Shown piece after piece: positions 62,338-64,000 of a stretch of 64,000 nt of DNA. The notes under the pieces were generated by a model. That model was given only the letters and a program-made list of their open reading frames with translations, searched no databases and was not told where the DNA came from. Made by a program: the position numbers and the translations under genes. Origin of the DNA: Glaciimonas sp. CA11.2 (lineage in GTDB: Bacteria > Pseudomonadota > Gammaproteobacteria > Burkholderiales > Burkholderiaceae_D); NCBI RefSeq assembly GCF_034314045.1, contig NZ_JAVIWL010000001.1:2976001-3040000 (forward strand). Reading direction: 5' to 3'. Each line of letters starts with the position of its first letter. Within the stretch, counting starts at the first letter, position 1.

Positions 62338-63473
62338 AAGTCTTACAACGCTATTTCACCACAGAGATTGTGCGCTCGGTATTGTTTGCACTGGCCGCGT
62401 TTCTGGCGCTGTTTGCCTTTTTCGATTTGATGGGTGAACTGCAATCGGTCGGTCGCGGTGGATATAAGTTACAACACGCGTTCGGTTTTGTTTTGCTGGG
62501 ATTGCCGAGCTACGCCTACGAATTAATGCCGATTGCTGTTTTGATCGGCACGATTTATACACTTTCGCAATTCGCCGCTCATTCTGAATTCACGATCATG
62601 CGGGTTTCCAGCATGTCGACCAAGATGACCGCGTGGATGTTATTTAAAATTGGCATTCTGTTTGTGGTCGCAACGGTATTGATTGGTGAGTTCGTTGCGC
62701 CGAAAAGTGCTGAATTTGCCGAAAAGCTGAAGCTAGGCGCCAAAGGCGCATCGGTTTCGCAAGAGTTTAAGTCGGGGTTGTGGAGTAAGGACGTGATTAA
62801 GTCAGGTGGACTCACCGGTGAGATTATCGGATCGCGTTTTATTAATATTCACGACATCCTGCCAAATGGTGAGCTACGAGGCGTTAAAGTCTATGAATTT
62901 GACCATAATTTCCACCTCACTTCGATTATCCTGGCGGATCATAGCGTGTACGCCGGTTCGCACCTATGGCGGTTGAGTGATGTTGTGCAGACCGATTTTG
63001 CGAACGGTGCAGGGACATTGGCCGATACGATCAACACAGCGATTGCGACGAAGAAAGTCGCATCGAAAGAAATGATATCCGAAATCACTCCCGAAATTCT
63101 GGCGGTGCTCTTTGCCGACCCGGACCGGATGTCTGCTTTTGATTTGCATGCCTATATCAAGCATCTGGCTGAAAACAATCAGCATACTGAGCGCTATGAA
63201 ATTGCATTCTGGAAGAAGGTCATCTATCCGTTATCGATATTTGTCATGATGGCGCTCGCGTTGCCGTTTGCTTATCTGCATTTCCGTGCGGGTGGCGTTA
63301 GTCTGAAGATTTTTACCGGTATTATGATTGGTCTCAGCTTCCAGCTGGTGAACAGTTTGTTCTCGCATCTGGGTTTGCTCAATACCTGGCCGCCGTTGAT
63401 TACCGCGGCCGTGCCAAGCATATTGTTCTTGATGGCGGCGATAGGGGCCTTGTCGCGGGTTGAGCGACATTAG
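62334..63473 (+). CDS. lptG: LPS export permease LptG
   Basis: A 379-residue LptG, partner of LptF in the LPS exporter. MKVLQRYFTTEIVRSVLFAL is the usual start; FFDLMGELQSVGRGGYKL, the two groups of three helices, the periplasmic domain and LPFAYLHFRAGGVSLKIFTG, here seen in parts FAYLHFRAGGVSLK and GIMIGLSFQLVNSLFSHLG, fit the family. The beginning overlaps lptF, which implies coupled translation in equal amounts. LptA, B, C, D and E are not in the window. Confidence 0.95.
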   Translation: MKVLQRYFTTEIVRSVLFALAAFLALFAFFDLMGELQSVGRGGYKLQHAFGFVLLGLPSYAYELMPIAVLIGTIYTLSQFAAHSEFTIMRVSSMSTKMTAWMLFKIGILFVVATVLIGEFVAPKSAEFAEKLKLGAKGASVSQEFKSGLWSKDVIKSGGLTGEIIGSRFINIHDILPNGELRGVKVYEFDHNFHLTSIILADHSVYAGSHLWRLSDVVQTDFANGAGTLADTINTAIATKKVASKEMISEITPEILAVLFADPDRMSAFDLHAYIKHLAENNQHTERYEIAFWKKVIYPLSIFVMMALALPFAYLHFRAGGVSLKIFTGIMIGLSFQLVNSLFSHLGLLNTWPPLITAAVPSILFLMAAIGALSRVERH

Positions 63474-63480
63474 CTTTATG

Positions 63481-63513
63481 AATTGATTGCCTTAATCAAT
63501 TATTTTAGTTATT
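63481..63513 (+). terminator. AT-rich terminator after lptG
   Basis: AATTGATT and AATCAATT form a perfect 8-bp stem with loop GCCTT, 8 bp past the lptG stop, followed by a T-rich stretch (ATTTTAGTTATTT). The stem is weak in GC. Confidence 0.4.
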
Positions 63514-63614
63514 TGGCTGTTTTTTGAACTTAAATATTTGCCTTAATGGCAAGTATTCACAACATTCTTTCGCAACACTAGTCACACAAATATTGGCCGG
63601 GAGGCGACATATAT

Positions 63615-63983
63615 ATGAAAAAACAAGCATTAATTTTGTTCGCGCACGGCGCGCGCGCGGCAAGTTGGGTGGAGCCGTTTGAACGTCTGCAAAAAATCAC
63701 GCAGCAACAATTACCGGATGTAAGAGTCGTGTTGGCTTTTCTGGAGTTGATGACACCACGCTTGCCCGAGGTATTGGCAGAATGTGCTGCGGATGGCATA
63801 ACTGAAATTAGTATTGTGCCGGTGTTTTTGGGGCAGGGCGGCCATGTAAAGCGTGACTTGCCGTTGTTGGTTGTTGAGGCTCAGGCCCAATATCCGGGGA
63901 CGATGATCACGGTGGCGGAAGCCGTTGGTGAGCAGCCAGAAGTGTTGGATGCGATTGCGCGCTATTGTGTGGGGAGCTTGTAG
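63615..63983 (+). CDS. cbiX: Short CbiX-type sirohydrochlorin chelatase
   Basis: A 122-residue single-domain CbiX-small protein, which inserts cobalt, nickel or iron into sirohydrochlorin on the way to cobalamin, F430 or siroheme. The two metal-binding His are H11 in LILFAHGARAASW and H77 in FLGQGGHVKRDLP; VLAFLELMTPRLPEVL supplies the conserved Glu. The length equals the short, homodimeric ancestral form. The ATG at 63615 lies in a TATATATG stretch with GGGAGGCGAC upstream. The metal and pathway cannot be told without neighbours; the window ends 17 bp later. Confidence 0.88.
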   Translation: MKKQALILFAHGARAASWVEPFERLQKITQQQLPDVRVVLAFLELMTPRLPEVLAECAADGITEISIVPVFLGQGGHVKRDLPLLVVEAQAQYPGTMITVAEAVGEQPEVLDAIARYCVGSL

Positions 63984-64000
63984 ATTTTTAGGATGAGTTT

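Noticed and set aside
1..64000. CRISPR array, tRNA or rRNA genes, prophage
   Set aside because: No regularly spaced repeats, cloverleaf with CCA-like 3' end, rRNA signature or phage structural gene was recognised on reading the window; a tRNAscan or CRISPR finder run would settle it.

Overview
The window looks like chromosome of a betaproteobacterium of the order Burkholderiales, most likely Oxalobacteraceae (Collimonas, Glaciimonas or a relative). The reasons are the EpsD/E/F/G/L-type polysaccharide export module, the start and divergent layout of lptF next to pepA, a DUF3563 protein, the fimT-pilV-pilW-pilX-pilY1-pilE order, and intermediate base composition with AT-rich spacers. The genus is inference; no rRNA or tRNA gene was seen.

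Layout. 1-8.6 kb: single housekeeping genes: the end of a speG-like acetyltransferase, exonuclease I, small DUF3563 and ABM proteins, an orphan substrate-binding protein, a glutathione transferase, a complete IS30-family element with terminal repeats and a GAT target duplication 8 bp before a PaiB-like gene, a DUF1269-like membrane protein and a PAP2 phosphatase. 8.6-9.9 kb: AT-rich non-coding leader. 9.9-28.8 kb: a 16-gene exopolysaccharide locus combining an EpsL/D/E/F/G export and chain-length module with sugar-transfer genes resembling the xanthan (Gum) set: GumD-, GumH-, GumM- and GumK-like transferases, Wzy polymerase, Wzx flippase, a GH5 glycanase, a sugar nucleotidyltransferase and ManC. 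No exosortase is present. 28.9-29.25 kb: a catalase-family peroxidase remnant. 29.6-31 kb: an NCS2 pyrimidine/xanthine permease behind a very strong leader hairpin.

31.2-38 kb: a type IV pilus minor-pilin operon on the minus strand (fimT, pilV, pilW, pilX, pilY1, pilE), mostly with overlapping or abutting genes. 38.2-39.9 kb: a possible small gene with a base-paired ribosome binding site, and a MATE exporter. 40.1-42.9 kb: arsenic resistance operon arsR-acr3-arsC-arsH. 43.1-49.9 kb: regulator/target pairs (LysR with an MFS exporter, MocR with an AhpD-like protein whose shared spacer holds a 114-bp MITE-like element), a GNAT-AzoR pair, and an SDR-fold protein lacking the SDR catalytic triad.

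50-59 kb: one 2995-residue cyclic beta-1,2-glucan synthase (NdvB type). 59.6-63.5 kb: pepA divergent from lptF-lptG, the latter part of the LPS export machine; 63.6-64 kb: a short CbiX-type chelatase. Much of the window therefore concerns the cell surface: secreted heteropolysaccharide, periplasmic cyclic glucan, LPS export and pili. The best candidate for an undescribed system is the hybrid Eps/Gum locus, with its non-canonical EpsG kinase and an unrecognised membrane-anchored protein.
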